A stretch of DNA of 64,000 nt from Hydractinia symbiolongicarpus (GCF_029227915.1 NC_079875.1:8803001-8867000), one strand, 5' to 3'. Counted from the stretch's first letter, positions 45,835-58,739 are shown. Made by a program: numbers and translations. The notes: generated by a model not told the origin, from the sequence alone.

Positions 45835-46560
45835 TTTGAGAAGGGTAACAAGATAATAATTTCAGTTTTTGCAAGGGAATTTCCCAAATTGCATCATTTC
45901 AATAACGCTTAATTTCCCTCTTTTCTATTTGACATATTACACGATCCTAATTAATATGTCGTATATATCAATAGCTGTTTTTAAGAGGAGGGCTGGACTA
46001 ATTATTATTTGTTGTAACGATCTCCTGCTGCGCCAATAGGAAATTGGTACGAGTTCGATAGTTAACATAAAGCAACAAAAATTAAAAAGGCCTTTAAAAT
46101 AACGCTTTTAAAGAACTTCAAAATCAATTTCCATATGAATAGAATTACCTCGTGTTGTGAATAAGGAGTAAATCTCAGTTTTAATCTGTAATAGCGTTCT
46201 CGGGCCAGTTTTTCTAAAACGGAAGTTAATTCAATTAACATGTAGTTAAAAAGTTCTGAGTGCAAAAACAAAAATGCTATTACGAATAAAACAGGGAGTG
46301 TTTTATAATTCCTAAAGCTTTTTTTTGAATTCTTTCCAATTCCACGGTGAGTGCAAAATTTTGTGAGTTGTTTTTTTATCGTAATGCAAGTATGATGTTG
46401 ACATAACAAACGCGTTTTTGTTATTTTGTTATTTTGGTTTTCACTTTTAATAATTTCTTACCCCCGTCCCTGCTCTGAATGTGATTCTTTATAATTGTTG
46501 TTAATGATTCATATAGTAATTAATTCTAGTATTAAAACAACTTAAGGGGTGGTCTCCATT
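45835..46560. other. No recognisable gene
   Basis: Upstream flank of the ankyrin-RING gene. The minus frame 46062-46409 has no known motif. Confidence 0.4.
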
Positions 46561-46561
46561 A

Positions 46562-46827
46562 GGTGAATTCTGGTCATCCGGACTCTAGCGATCCGAGTGG
46601 ACAAGCAACTATTAATTTCCATATGCCATAGCGAAGTAAAGATTCTTCTGCAAAAAAATATTTTAGCACATTTTTTTTAGCATAATATTTATTATTTTGA
46701 TTCTAATTGGCTGTCAAAGATTTGTGTCGGCAAAAATCTCTAAGGATCGCTGATAAAGTTCAAATCCTTTGGCGATATACGCATGCTCACATCACAATCG
46801 TTAGAGTCCGAGCGGCTGAAATTCGCC
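46562..46827. mobile_element. MITE with about 33-bp inverted ends and TA flanks
   Basis: The left end GGTGAATTCTGGTCATCCGG continues ACTCTAGCGAT. The right end (reverse complement) is GGCGAATTTCAGCCGCTCGG continuing ACTCTAACGAT. TA lies outside both ends (46560-46561 and 46828-46829). 266 bases, non-coding. Confidence 0.65.
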
Positions 46828-46829
46828 TA

Positions 46830-47800
46830 ACGAAGATCAGCCTTAACGCATGTGCAACATTCCTCCGCCCTTGAAAGAACATAACATAAAAAAATCTGCA
46901 AAACATATGTAAGTTGTTTAAAAAAATTAAATAAATAAATAAAATACAGCTAAGACTTTGTTGTTCCTCCAACAATACCTCTCACAAAGACACAAGAAAA
47001 AGCACAATAAGTATGTCATATATTTCTCAACAAGGAAATAAGAAAATGCTAAAGGGGAAAATGTTTATGCATTTTGCATGAAAATGTATATATCAACTTT
47101 CCCTTTTTAATGATAAGTGGTCACAGGTCTGCTTCTTCTTCGTCCTTCGTTAATTTGCGGTTTACAACACAATTAAATGATTAAAGCAAGCTACTGGTAA
47201 TTCTAGGTGTTAGATAGAATTGTTTTATTTTATACAAGTGTATTATATGAGCAAACCAATGAAGCATAATATTTTTGAGTGGCAAAAGGTAGAATTTAAA
47301 AATAAAAAAAACATGCAAAACGCGACAATTCTAAACTTTAACTTTATTATTTGTAAACGAAAGCCTTTAAGGCTATATAGAGTTTAAAGTTTCAATATTT
47401 TTCGGTTAAAATTATCTCTCTTTTAATTGTTTTACTCATGTTCTAAATAAGACATTGATAACAGTTTCACACTTCACCGTATTATCATACTAGGTACTTT
47501 CTCTCCATCGCCAGCATTCGCCGCAGTAGTTGAAATAACTTTAACTACCACAACAAAATTAAATTTATCAACCAATTAGATTGTGAAATGCGTTTTCCAA
47601 ATGAGTTTTAGAAGAAAAGTTGATGATAAAGAATAACTTTGTGTACAATATTTAAGGTAAACAATGGATATCTTATTATTGAGTATAAAATTGAGTGTAA
47701 TGAGAAAAGAAAAGTGCTCAAATGGAGTAAACTAACAAACTGGTGGTATCAAACTAATAGTGTCTCTTCATTTAAGCAAGTTTAATTTTTCACGCTTATA
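46830..47800. other. No recognisable gene
   Basis: AT-rich sequence without motifs or long frames. Confidence 0.45.
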
Positions 47801-47802
47801 CG

Positions 47803-48236
47803 TTATCGGGGGAAAAAGAAGTCGGAGAAAAGTAACTAAATTTTTTGCAAGTAACTTAATTTTTTATCGACCAAAATTTCTCCCGATTATTTTTTCCCCG
47901 ACTAGTACTTTTACCCGATTTTTTATACCCGACTAAGAATTTACCCCGACCTTTTTCTGTTATCTTAAACCTTTTTTTTTTATTGTTACCACCTTCATAA
48001 ATAGCAAGGAAGATTGCAAAAAAGGATCGGGGACATAAAAAACAAAATGGAAACAAAAAGAAACAACATTTTACTTATTCTCGTAGTTGTTTTTGTATGA
48101 AAAACATACATAGACAAATAAAAAAAAATTATTCAAATTCCCTTGTGAGGTTATCTACATCAAAAATCAGTCGGGGAAAACTGACTTATTCGAAAGAATA
48201 AAGTGACTTAATTTTTTCCCGACTAAATTTCGGCAA
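47803..48236. repeat. MITE-like unit with repeated CCCGACTA motifs
   Basis: The left ATCGGGGGAAAAAGAAGTCG resembles the reverse complement of the right end (GTCGGGAAAAAATTAAGTCA). Inside, CCCGACTA-type motifs recur between runs of T (47880-47955). Ends are diverged and no target duplication was found. Confidence 0.4.
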
Positions 48237-48244
48237 CTTTTTAG

Positions 48245-49690
48245 AACCCATAACTTGGTGAATCACAAGCTCGTTTGTACGGATTACTGAAGGTTCATAA
48301 GCCAAACCATCCATTGAATCTATTATTATTCCGAATATTTATACAGGAAAGTTACTTCAGTGTTGGAAACACTGTTATCAATGTGGGTCCTGTGTTCGGA
48401 ATGTATACATTAAACATACACCCACAATACCTACCCAATTTCCCTCACATGGCATGGCTTGACCCGTAGCTGTAGTAAAGGCACTTGCTAAACATGCCCA
48501 TGCTGTGGACCGAACCACGGACCTTGTGATTACGAAGCGAACTCCATAACGACAATGCCACGCGCTACGTGATAACTTAAATGTTTACCTATATGTTCAC
48601 CTATATGTTTACCTATATGTTCATCTATATGTCCACCTATATGTTCACTTATATGTTCTTCTATATTTTCATCTATATGTTCATCTATATGTTCATCTAT
48701 ACGTACCCACAATTATCGCTTATCTTTTAAAAACTTCACTGTTAATATTCACTGTTAAAAATACTTTCAAATTGTATACGTTTAACAATTAAATATGGAT
48801 AAATCTTTCATATGTAGCTTTGATGTCCGCAGCTTGTTCACACGTGTACCGCTTGATGAATAAAAGAGCCGTGTCCTGTTCATTCAAAAAACGGGTCAAC
48901 TTTTTTTGGAAATGGCTACAAAATAAACCAATTTTATCTTCAATGGCAAAGTGTATAACCAAATTGATGGCGTTGCGATGGGCTCACTCTCTCATCCTAA
49001 TAATACTTTTTTTCCAGGAAAGAATCCCATCTAGTGATTACACTTTTCCTTGATGTAAAGGAAATGAAATTGGCCGATAGACTTTAAACTATAAAAACAT
49101 TCACATCAGCTCATACACAAATTGGTGTAGTTTCACTCCTAACGCTTTTGTTTTTTATTCAATAGATCGTTGTTTAATATTGATTGCGATGTAATCAAGC
49201 ATTATTTGCTAAAAAACAATGCCCAGACAACTTTGTGAATGCTATAATTTTACCAAGAAAAAAACACAAAAAAACTTAGCAAAACATCCTGCTGTTGAAG
49301 CAGCAGAGAAACTGCAAATCCTGATGGTGTTACCTCACCATGGTAGTTTTACCTTATAATGGTAAATTGTTCGTAAAAAGTGGAGTTGTTGCTTTTAAAT
49401 TTTTATCAACAAGTGGATGTCAAAGTCATTTTTTGAACGATCTGTCTGTTTGTAGTGCACGTGCATTGTACAAACTGCTCGTCAACATGCGTTGGAAAAA
49501 CAAAGAGACATTTGGAAAAACGTTTCAGGAAAAACCTATGCGCATTTGTTTGCCAATTCGAAAACGTTAGCGTTGTGTCAACAAGGCAAGAGCGACAGAG
49601 AACTGCTTATAAAAGAATCTCTTAATGTAAAACATTTACGACCTGTGCTACGCAACAATGTAGCATCATACTCTATAGAGCTTTTCTAGT
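48245..49690 (+). mobile_element. Decayed Penelope-like retroelement
   Basis: Order on plus: ARLYGLLKVHKPNHPL (about 48265-48320, reverse transcriptase), SFICSFDVRSLFTRVPLDE (48805-48860, catalytic block), a YNQIDGVAMGS segment (about 48953-48985), then CVGKTKRHLEKRF (about 49482-49520, GIY-YIG-like) and LLIKESLNVKHLRPVL (49607-49655) with a terminal SYSIELF. Many frameshifts. A 12-bp minisatellite and other sequence separate the first and second blocks. A different subfamily from the 26.9-28.9-kb element. Confidence 0.7.
48584..48703. repeat. 12-bp minisatellite, about ten units
   Basis: Units of CTATATGTTCAT/C type repeat with single-base variants within the decayed Penelope-like element. 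The minus-strand frame of DEHI-type repeats here is only this array read through. Confidence 0.85.
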
Positions 49691-49699
49691 TGACTATAA

Positions 49700-50195
49700 T
49701 GTATAAAATAATGTGATGTAATCATTTCTAGTGAACATAGTGTTCTTCAGAGAATTCCTACATTTCCTACATTGAATGACGACTTTTTACATCTTATTGA
49801 AAGAATAATATATTAAATAATGAGAAAACGGGTTTTCCTTTCCGGGTATATTTGATAAAAATTAAAAATGCAATAAATTTAGTTATAAAATATTAAGACA
49901 TGTAGCTAACTAGCTATTTAAATTGTATTGTAAAACATTAGTCACATCATTAAAACAGCAGTTGAAATTAGATGCCGGTAACAATTAACTTTCGCACATC
50001 ACAGTTTCTCCACAACATTTTAACAAAAGTTACTTGACAACCACCTCCTTTACATCATAGATTATCAATTATCAATTGTCTTACCTAGCTAAGCATTTTA
50101 AAAAATTTCTTCAGATTTGCGCAGGCTGCAGGCTAGCTTGCTAGATATTAATAACTGTAATCTGAGACGAGACTTACCCATATAAATCAACACCT
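49700..50195. other. No recognisable gene
   Basis: AT-rich spacer between the Penelope-like fragment and the first family C element. Confidence 0.45.
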
Positions 50196-50199
50196 TTAA

Positions 50200-50950
50200 C
50201 CCTATTCGGTCCGGGGGGGGCGGATTCCGCCCCCCCCCCCCCCCCCCTGACGTTTTTTTTCTAATAACTCCTGATTGCTTTCTTATATGGCTGTGATACT
50301 TACTGAGTTTCAACATTTATCTATTAGACACCTGCATGCTAAATCTTTAGGTCCCATACCTTTCAGAGGCTTTGATATTGGCCTTTACCCGCAACTACCC
50401 TTAAAATCTCTATGAAATCCTTATAATGGGGAAAATATAATAACTCCTGTTAGGATTATCCTAAGAACTTGAAACTTGCAACACAACTTTTTTTCATCAA
50501 AAAGAATCATTTTGAATAATTTTGACACATGACTAATCCGATTTGCCGATTTTGTCGGATTTTACTTGAAAATCGGAAAAAAACGGATTTTCGGGCAATT
50601 TTTGGCAATTTTTTATTCGATCCATGTAAAAACCGGAAGATATGTTAAAAAAATTTTATTTAGCTTTCAGAAACTTCAAACAGAATGTAAAAATTCGCTC
50701 TAGAACAAAAGTAATATTATTTTAAGCAGATAGTGGCATTTTTAACAATTTTCAAGCTTCTGATGACGTCACAGAAAATGTGTTGACGCAAGCAAAAATT
50801 TATTGCTGCCATCTTGTTCCTTTTATGACGTACTATAAGTGTGCCAAGTTTGATTCAATTTGAACAATCCTATGAAAATTTATTGAGGGGGGGCGGAATC
50901 CGCCCCCCCCCCGGTCATAGTATGTTCGAAAAACCCCGGATCGAATAAGG
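50200..50950. mobile_element. Family C MITE, TTAA-flanked (piggyBac-like), copy 1
   Basis: TTAA lies outside both ends (50196-50199 and 50951-50954). Inverted ends are CCCTATTCGGTCCGGGG and, reversed, CCTTATTCGATCCGGGG. Next to each end lies a hairpin of G runs, GCGGATTCCGC and C runs (about 50213-50248 and 50886-50912). 751 bases without coding capacity. TTAA targets and CCY ends are typical of piggyBac-type elements. Confidence 0.75.
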
Positions 50951-50954
50951 TTAA

Positions 50955-52340
50955 ACACAGCTTTTTTTCTGATGTATTAATTGACAGCTATAGTTTATAA
51001 AGCAATAGTTAGGTTTAGTTTCAAATCCTGCTAAATAATATAAAAGCTACCGCTTTACCAAAGACATGCAATCTGCATACAATCAGAGAACCACGTTCAA
51101 TTACTGAACTTTCAAGCCTATATTCGAGTTAAACCAAGTCAGGGAATTCTTGTAAAAGTACACTATAAGCCATAACACGCATTACCTTATGTGTAACTAA
51201 GAACAATTGTGATGTATAAATGGAATATAATTAACTTTACATCTCAGTGAATACCAATTCTAAATGAGCAACAAGCCTCATCATTAGGGGAACGATAGAA
51301 ACTAAAAAAGGGGGAAATTAGTCGACATTATTTCGTAGAACTAAAAAAATTCCCAATGGCATACAACTATGTTTCCCTTTTTTTGCTAAATGGTAAACAA
51401 ATGACTCATCAGTCGATAATTTTGGCACGCAACCCAATAATAAGCTGACTATTTTAATTATATGTTATTAAAACTAATATGCAATTAAACCATGTGACTG
51501 AAATACTTCGGTGATTTTTTATAATGTTTGCTAATTAAAATTTCGGATTACATCCGAGATGTTATTAAAACAGGCGGTCTTTTTTTTCTTCTTCTTCGGC
51601 CGATTTTTAACCGATTGCCGTAACGTTACGACTTTTAAAGTCCGACCTGACCCCGCGTCTTAGCTTTTCCGTACCTATATTAGTATTCGTAAAATTGGGA
51701 AAGAATGAAGACTGAGTTACGAATTTAATCACAAATATTGTTATAGACTGGTGTTTTAATATTATTTAATTTGCAATGCTAGATACTCCTTTAAATTTTT
51801 ATTTCCAGTTATGTTTTTAACGAGGCGGATTTTGTTCAACTAAACCAAGGCCTAGGGGTTAAGGTACGAGTCGTTTCTTTTGAGTGACCAAGTTCGCCAT
51901 ATTAATTATATTCCAGCTTGTTCACCAATCTGTAAAGCAAAGCAAAGTGTTTTGAAGTTAAGAGAAATATTTGGTTGGATTAGTATAGTTATTTAACTGC
52001 CTAAATTTCAGTTCTATCACCGTTTAAGATATTCTCATCATTGGGTCTATGTTTTCACATGTTAAAATGAAAATATCATCACGTTTTTTAGCCATACATA
52101 AATCTAAAACAAAGCAATTTTAAGATTTTAGCTACAAACGTAGGTTTCAAGGCAGCATCCTGCTGAAACCTAGCTTTATTTATTCTTATCATTTTAAAGC
52201 TTGGTATATTATTATTTATTTTTATGCTGGGGTTGCAGCTCTTAAGCTACCTCTGGCTGTAAAGTAGAAGGTCGCCAAATGCAGTTATGCTAGCTACAAC
52301 AAAATTCTTAATTAATATTTGTTATGACAAATGCAGTTAG
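50955..52340. other. No recognisable gene
   Basis: AT-rich. No frame of note. Confidence 0.45.
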
Positions 52341-52344
52341 TAGG

Positions 52345-52840
52345 TAACGACAGGCTGTTTCCCGTGTTTTTATTTAAACTGAAGCTGCTATAAAAATTTT
52401 TTGGAAAAGGGTATTACGCCTACACACTTGTGCAACACCATTTACCTGTACTAAACGCTCAGTCCAATATTAACGACAGGCTGTTTCCTGTGTTTCTGAA
52501 GTTGCGATAAAGTTTTTTAAAAAAGCGTATTACACCTATATGGATGAGCAATATTGTTTGTCTGTACTAAGCACTTAGACAAGAGTAATATATATTTTTG
52601 AACTTTCAGCGGGAACATTCTCCAAAAAATAAAGAAAGGCTGGTCAACTGTTTTTGCTATGACATGGTAGCAAGGAGTCGTAAACTGTGTTTTTATTTCA
52701 GCTAAAGTTGTGAAAAGTTATTTTTTGAAAAGTACATCACACCGAAAACACCATAATGTTGTGCGCCTATTATTTGAAAAATGTATTACACTGGAAACAC
52801 CATAATGTTCTGCGCCTTGGTCAATTTACAACATACTATA
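52345..52840. repeat. Old decayed tandem repeats
   Basis: TAACGACAGGCTGTTTCC recurs at about 52347 and 52473, each followed by a CTGAAG block, a T-rich stretch and a GTATTACRCCTA block. Near 52660-52830 a related unit (ACACCATAATGTTNTGCGCC) occurs twice. Units are about 125 and 50 bases and have diverged. Confidence 0.6.
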
Positions 52841-52929
52841 CTAAAGCGCCCCACCTAAATGTGCGGTACAGTTTACGGTTTTTATTAATTGCTCTTCCGT
52901 GCGTTGAACGCCTGGTAACACAGTTGCTT

Positions 52930-54975
52930 ATGGCTTAACCTGGTGTTTCGATGGCGGTCCCTGACTAGTCTAAATATTAATGCCATGGAATCACATTTTG
53001 GATTTAGTCTATTTTGTTAATTCTAAACCGATGAACGTAGTCATAACCTTTTTGTTACTTTCACCAACTTCTATTTACTTTTTTGTTTTTAAAATTTGTA
53101 GGATCCAACTTTATGGTCAAATCTTAGATATCTTAAATAACATTTTTAGTCATGTTGCAGGTATAATAAAACATTTCAGAAATATCGCTACACCACAAAC
53201 AATAATATTTAATAAGTTGATATGCTAAAACGTCTTCCTTTCTTTCTTACGAATGTTAAGCATAGCACAGTATTGTTAAGTATTAATTTTCACAAATTAC
53301 TTTTTTGTACATTCAGGGAGACCTTAATTCTGCTATAATTGAAAAACTTTAAAGTTCTACGATAAGTTGCGTCACGGTAATGTATTGTCGAGAAAACATA
53401 TTTCATAGAGAAGGGGGTGACCAACAAAAAAAGGTGTACGTGGAGTTATACACTAGAAATGTTTAAAGATATACTAACAACATTGAAATAATTTCAAAGC
53501 CAGCTCGAAATAAATCAAAAATTAAAACCTTAAAAAGTCCAAGCAATTTGTTTGGTTGGCAACTGGCAATAAGGTGTTAATAGGATTGGATCCTACTTTT
53601 TCGCCTGGTCGCTGCGACCAGAAGAAATGTTCCCACAAGCATCTGATTCTGAAGTCTGATTTACTTGCATTTTAACTTATTTAACTTATGACTCTCGCTT
53701 TGCCCGCTAACAGTAACACATTTGTTTGCTCTAGCCTGTATCTCACGCACTGCATGAAACAATTTGCGAGATAATACCATGGGATAATAACTGTCTATTT
53801 GAAATGACAGAACAAGATTATAGAAGTTCTATAGAAAACAGGCTACTGGCAACCTGGAACGGTATATATACGAATGAAAATTGCACACGAAAAAGAATCC
53901 GAAAAATAAATTGTTTTTAATACTATTTAATTATATTCTAATTGAAAATAATAGTATTAAAACTGTTTTTTCTTCTGATCGACTTCACCTGTGTATTTTT
54001 AGCTTTTTTGTTGCTTAGCTCTTTTGTTGCTTTGCTTTTTCTCGAGATTTGAGTTGGAAAGCCCCCGTAGCTACCTTTTCTGAAGGAAGATTGAAGTACA
54101 ATTATAACGCGCCGAGCTGTATTTTATATTTTTGATTCTGAGATTTTAGAATAAAAAATTATCCCTCACAGTAAACAAAGTTGCGTGACTTTAATAATTA
54201 TTGTTTTAATATATCATATCCTTATTGCTTGTCCCATTTATATTGCCTATATATATCAGTACACGTATGTCTGTCACGCAATGTGTTAACCGCAGTAGCG
54301 AGATTCACAAATGTGGTAAATAAAAAGTGAACGAACACGTGAATTCATCCACGTGCCACCGACTATTCATATTGTTGCAAATATACCAATAATGCTAGTA
54401 TGCATATCTTTTTTTACCCAACCCAGGCTAAGGGTGATTGATATTATACACACTCAGCTTTTATATGCTGCCTGCTCAAGCCTTTGGTCGCATACCTCCC
54501 AAATCCTGAAACATCGCCTCCTACTTGAAACCGTTAAATTTCCATGAAATCTTTATAATTAGTAAATCCTGTCAATCAACGTAAGCTTGCGAAAAAAGAT
54601 ACGCAATTGTATGCATTAAATAGTTGGTATTACTTCGTACACATGAAACAACATATATGACAACATGATTTATAGTTTGGAAAGTTAGCTTTAAATATCA
54701 TCCCTTAAAAGCATTGGAAGCTTCACTATATAAAAATGTTTTCTTTTTCTTTTAGATTGCGTACAATGGGAGTGAGTGATGTAATCTTCCATTGCGTGTA
54801 ATAAAGAGAAGAAAACAAAAGCGTTGTTATTGTTTTGTATAAAAATTGAAAATATTTTTTAAATCTTGATCAAGTTAAACTAACCTTAACAGGCTGGAAG
54901 TCAGTGACTAAAATGATAGCATTGAAATTTATGTCACTTTTGCAACGAAAACAAAACCACAATGTAAAAGAAAGA
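52930..54975. other. No gene; two adjacent short palindromes
   Basis: TAGGATTGGATCCTA (53581-53595) and CTGGTCGCTGCGACCAG (53605-53621) lie ten bases apart in otherwise AT-rich sequence. Frames at 52980-53228 and 54353-54547 have no known motif. Confidence 0.45.
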
Positions 54976-55030
54976 ATTACAGTCTACTCTCGATAAGTGG
55001 AACCTCTACGGGACCGAAAAAAAAATGGTT

Positions 55031-55294
55031 TCACTTATCGAGTGTTTTACTTATCCCAATTGTTCGGTAACTGGAACCTCTATGAAACCGAATAAAAGTT
55101 CCACTTATCGAACTTCTCTCTTCTCTGAAATATTTCATTTTTTTTACCCAGTGTGAAACTGTGTTTTTAGCGACACCGGATTTCTTTGCTGTAGATATGC
55201 AGGTTTGACCTGCATCAATTTCTTTTAATCCTTCGTACTCGTGGACTAACGTTACACAAGTAAGCCTTCGCTTCGAATACTGCACAGCTGTCAT
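55031..55294 (-). pseudogene. N-terminal CENP-B-type DNA-binding domain of Tigger transposase
   Basis: Residues read SKRRLTCVTLVHEYEGLKEI, then STAKKSGVAKNTVSHWVKK. This is a psq/CENP-B N-terminal helix-turn-helix, used to recognise the element ends. After about 60 residues the similarity stops; the catalytic domain is gone. Confidence 0.65.
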
Positions 55295-55324
55295 TTTTGA
55301 AATGTGACTGCTAATATAGTTTTA

Positions 55325-55632
55325 CTAGTCGTTAACCCGTGGAAAAATCCACGGGATTGCCCGTCCTGTATATACAGCATTTCGTATGTCTCGCTACTGT
55401 AGGTGCCATCTTGCGCAGAGACAAACAGACGACGGCTATTATTATAGAGACTAGTCGTTAGCCCGTGAAAAAATCCACGGGGTCGCCCGTCCTTTAAATT
55501 AACCCGTTGCAACAAAGTGGACAGAAATATATCGCATTTGGTATTGATGCGCATTTTGAAAATTTCGAGTTTCCGTTACGGGACACGGTTTTCGCGGACA
55601 GACAGACGACGGCTATTATTAAAGAGATGTTT
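55325..55632. repeat. Repeat D, two units in tandem inside the Tigger element
   Basis: ACTAGTCGTTAACCCGTGG with a CCCGTGGAAAAATCCACGGG hairpin and CGCCCGTCC occurs at 55325 and again at 55450. Each unit ends in ACAGACGACGGCTATTATTA. A diverged copy is at 24866-24995. Confidence 0.75.
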
Positions 55633-55929
55633 TCATTACTTGATAGCATTCGATTGTTCTCATTCGAAAAAATAATGTTTACATTATCATGATTTGAACG
55701 TACTGTAGATGATTTTTCTTTTCAAAAACGTTCCACTTATATGAATAAATATTGCTCCAGGGACAAAAAAAATGGTTTCACTTACCGAAAGTTCCACTTA
55801 TCGAGGGTTCCACTAATGCGAATAAAATAAGAGAAGTTTGTTAATGCAAATCCAAGGGATCGGGGAAATTGGTTCAACTAAACGAAAGTTCAACTTATCC
55901 GGGGTTCCACTTATCGAGAGTAGACTGTA

Positions 55930-56950
55930 TTTATTTAAGAATTTTTGTTGGATTTTTTTTTCCGTACAAAACAGGAGACAAACAAAGAAAATAAAATGAC
56001 CACAACAAAATAAAAATGAACAAAGTGATAACATGAAAGTTGTCACAAATGATCAACATATTGAAGTAAAACTTTTAAATTATTACGGAACAAGTTTCTA
56101 ATTTTAGCACGCAGCATGCAATCCATTGTTTTAGTATAAAATATTCATAAATTTTCATAAATGCTAGAAAATTCTTTTTGTTGTTATACTATTACTACTT
56201 AATTAAAAATGAAATAAAAACTTCTCTCGTAAAAGCTCGTCACCACCAGCAAGCAGAGCAGATGGTTATTTTTTGGCATTTCTTACACACGGAAATAAAA
56301 CATGTAACCTCAGTCCGAGATTAACTAGCACTTTTTTAACAACGTATAACGGTTAATCCACTGTGATTTATTTTGACTATTAGGAACTGAAAAGATCTGA
56401 GCACGAGGAGAAATTACAAAGACAACTTCATCGATAGCCTATTTTTATTGTATTTATTTCTTATCAATGTTGTCTAAATAGGTACAAAGAAAAAACATGC
56501 TCCGTTACAGTACGATTCACCAAACTTTTTATTACAGGATCATCTATTTTAAGATCATTCATTTCCCTATATAGATGGACAAGGAACTTTAAAAGGGAGT
56601 TAAACAGATCCATGCAAACTAGAAGCTTTCTTCCAATAAAAATTCAGTTCTAAACTTTAAGAAGACCTCTCTATTTTGTTGCATGTCGATATAGCTCGCT
56701 ACCCAAAACTAACTGAGGTGACACGCTTAAGTTTAAAAGCAGAAGAACAGTTTTGTATATTTTAATCACATCTAAATGTTTTTTTCTTTCGAGTAGAACG
56801 AAAGCTTTAGAAGACTTTCGTATTAATTACCGATGACTAGCTATCATTTTCAACATTGTCATATTTGTTACCTAGCAACATAATTTCTTTATTTCTATGT
56901 CCTTTAAAGGTATTTGATCTTGCATTAATGACCAAAAGTACTACTACCTT
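55930..56950. other. No recognisable gene
   Basis: AT-rich. The minus frame 55813-56046 has a hydrophobic stretch but no family signature. Confidence 0.45.
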
Positions 56951-56954
56951 TTAA

Positions 56955-58031
56955 TATTCATTTATTTGACATGTCAAGTATTTAGGTCCCATACCGCTTA
57001 ACCCTATTCGGTCCGGGGTTTTTCGAACATACTATGACCGGTCCTCAATAACTTTTCATAGGGTTGTTCAAATTGAATCAAACTTGGCGAACTTATAGTA
57101 CGTCATAAAAGGAACAGAATGGCGGCAATAAATTTTTGCTTGCCGCAGCACATTTTCTGTGACGTCATCAGAGGCTTGAAATTTGTTAAAAATGCCACTA
57201 TCTGCTTAAAATTTAATTACTTTTCTTCTAGGGCGAATTCTTACATTCTGTTTGAAGTTTCTGAAAGCTAAATGAAAGTTACTTAACATATCTTCCGGTT
57301 TTTACATGGTTCGCATAAAAAATTGCCAGAAAATACGGTTTTTCGCGATTTTTGGCTAAAATCCGACAAAATCGGGAAATCGGATTAGTCACGTGTCTAA
57401 ATTATGCAAAATGATTCTTCTTGATGAAACAAAGTTGTGTTGAATTTTTCAAGTTATAAGGATAATCCTAACAGGAGTTATTATATTTTCCTCATTATAA
57501 GGATTTCATAGAGATTTTTAGGGGTAGTTTCAAGTAATGGCCAATATCAAAGCCTCTGAAAAGTACAGGACCTAAAAATTTGGCATGCTGGTGTATAATA
57601 GACAAATATTAAAACTCAGTAAGTATCATAGCCAAATAACAAAGCAATAAGGAGTTATTAAAAAAAACCGTCAGGGGGGCGGAATCCGCCCCCCCGGACC
57701 GAATTGGGGTTTAAACCTTAAATATTGGCTTCTACTTGAAAGTACCCATAAAAATCTCTGTGAAATCCTTATAATTTAGAAAATATAATAACTTTCGTTA
57801 GAATTTTCCCTACAGCTTAAAAACTTACAATACAACTTTATTTCATCAAGCCAGTCATGTTTTATATTTTGGACACGTGATTTATCACATTTCCTGAATT
57901 TTTCGGATTTTACCCGTAAATCAGAAAGTTTTTGCTGCCATTTTTTTCTCCTTTTATGACGTACATGCCAAGTTTATTTAATTTGAAAACCTGTTAAAAG
58001 TTTTTAGCGGCAGGGAAGGATTCCAGCCATA
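56955..58031. mobile_element. Family C copy 3, split by copy 2
   Basis: 56970-56997 (TATTTAGGTCCCATAC) and 57715-58031 (AAATCTCTGTGAAATCC and onward) match adjacent parts of copy 1 in the same orientation. Copy 2 sits between them. The left end is lost and the right end lacks most of its G/C hairpin. Confidence 0.65.
57002..57710. mobile_element. Family C copy 2, nested, TTAA-flanked
   Basis: TTAA at 56998-57001 and 57711-57714. Ends CCCTATTCGGTCCGGGG and, reversed, CCCCAATTCGGTCCGGGG. It is in the opposite orientation to copy 1. The right G/C hairpin (about 57674-57697) is intact. Confidence 0.75.
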
Positions 58032-58035
58032 TTAA

Positions 58036-58735
58036 CCGTATTCGCCCCCCGCCCCCCCCCCCCCCCCCCCTCAATAACTTTTTATAGGCTTGTCCAAATT
58101 AAATCAAACTTAGCACACTTATAGTACGTCACAAACGAAACAAAATAGCAGCAATAAATTTTTACTTGCTTGCGCAGACGTCATCAAAAGCTTGAAATTT
58201 GCCTAAAATGGAACTATCTGCTTAAGGTTTAGTTACTTTAGTTATAGAGCGAATTTTTACATTCTGTTTGAAGTTTATGAAAGCTAAATAAAAGTTATTT
58301 AACATATTTTCCGGTTTTTACACAGATCGCATAACAAAATTCCAAAATTGCCCGGAAACCCGGTTTTTTCCGATTTTTGGGTAAAATTCAAAAAAATTGG
58401 GAAGTCAGATTAATCACGTGTCTAAAACATGCAAAATAATTTTTCTTGATGAAACAAAGTTGTGTTGTAAGTTTCAAGTTCTAACGATAATCCTAACAAG
58501 AGTTATTATATTTCCCCATTATAAGGGTTTCATAGAGATTTTTAGGGGTATTTTCGAGTAATAGCCAATATCAAAGCTTCTGAACGGTATGGGACCTAAA
58601 AGTCTGGCATGTGTCTAATAGAGAAATATTGAAACTCAATAAGTATCGTAGCCATGCAACGTAGCATTAAGGAGTTATTAAAAAAAACCTTTAAGGAGTG
58701 GGCGGAATCCGCCCCCAAGGGAAAAAAATAATTTA
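58036..58735. mobile_element. Family C copy 4
   Basis: It starts after TTAA (58032-58035) with CCGTATTCG and a long C run (about 58046-58070), then follows copy 2 in orientation. It ends with a reduced hairpin (GCGGAATCCGCCCCC) near 58710; the right terminus is degraded. Confidence 0.6.
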
Positions 58736-58739
58736 AATA

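Larger units (their letters stand above)
54980..55927. mobile_element. Tigger/pogo element, internally deleted, with repeat D insertion
   Basis: Ends CAGTCTACTCTCGATAAGTG (left) and CACTTATCGAGAGTAGACTG (right) are exact complements. TA lies outside both (54978-54979 and 55928-55929). Several internal TTCCACTTAT copies are present. It keeps only the N-terminal part of a transposase (55031-55294, minus) and carries repeat D between. Confidence 0.85.

Noticed and set aside
48530-48712. A short minus-strand frame of DEHI-type repeats
   Set aside because: It is the 12-bp minisatellite; there is no other coding evidence.
50213-50248. G/C hairpin considered as a transcription terminator
   Set aside because: The genome is eukaryotic and the hairpin recurs at set places in a transposon family.
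55291-55554. A minus-strand frame with a repeated RGFFHGLTTS
   Set aside because: It is a translation of the two tandem repeat D units.
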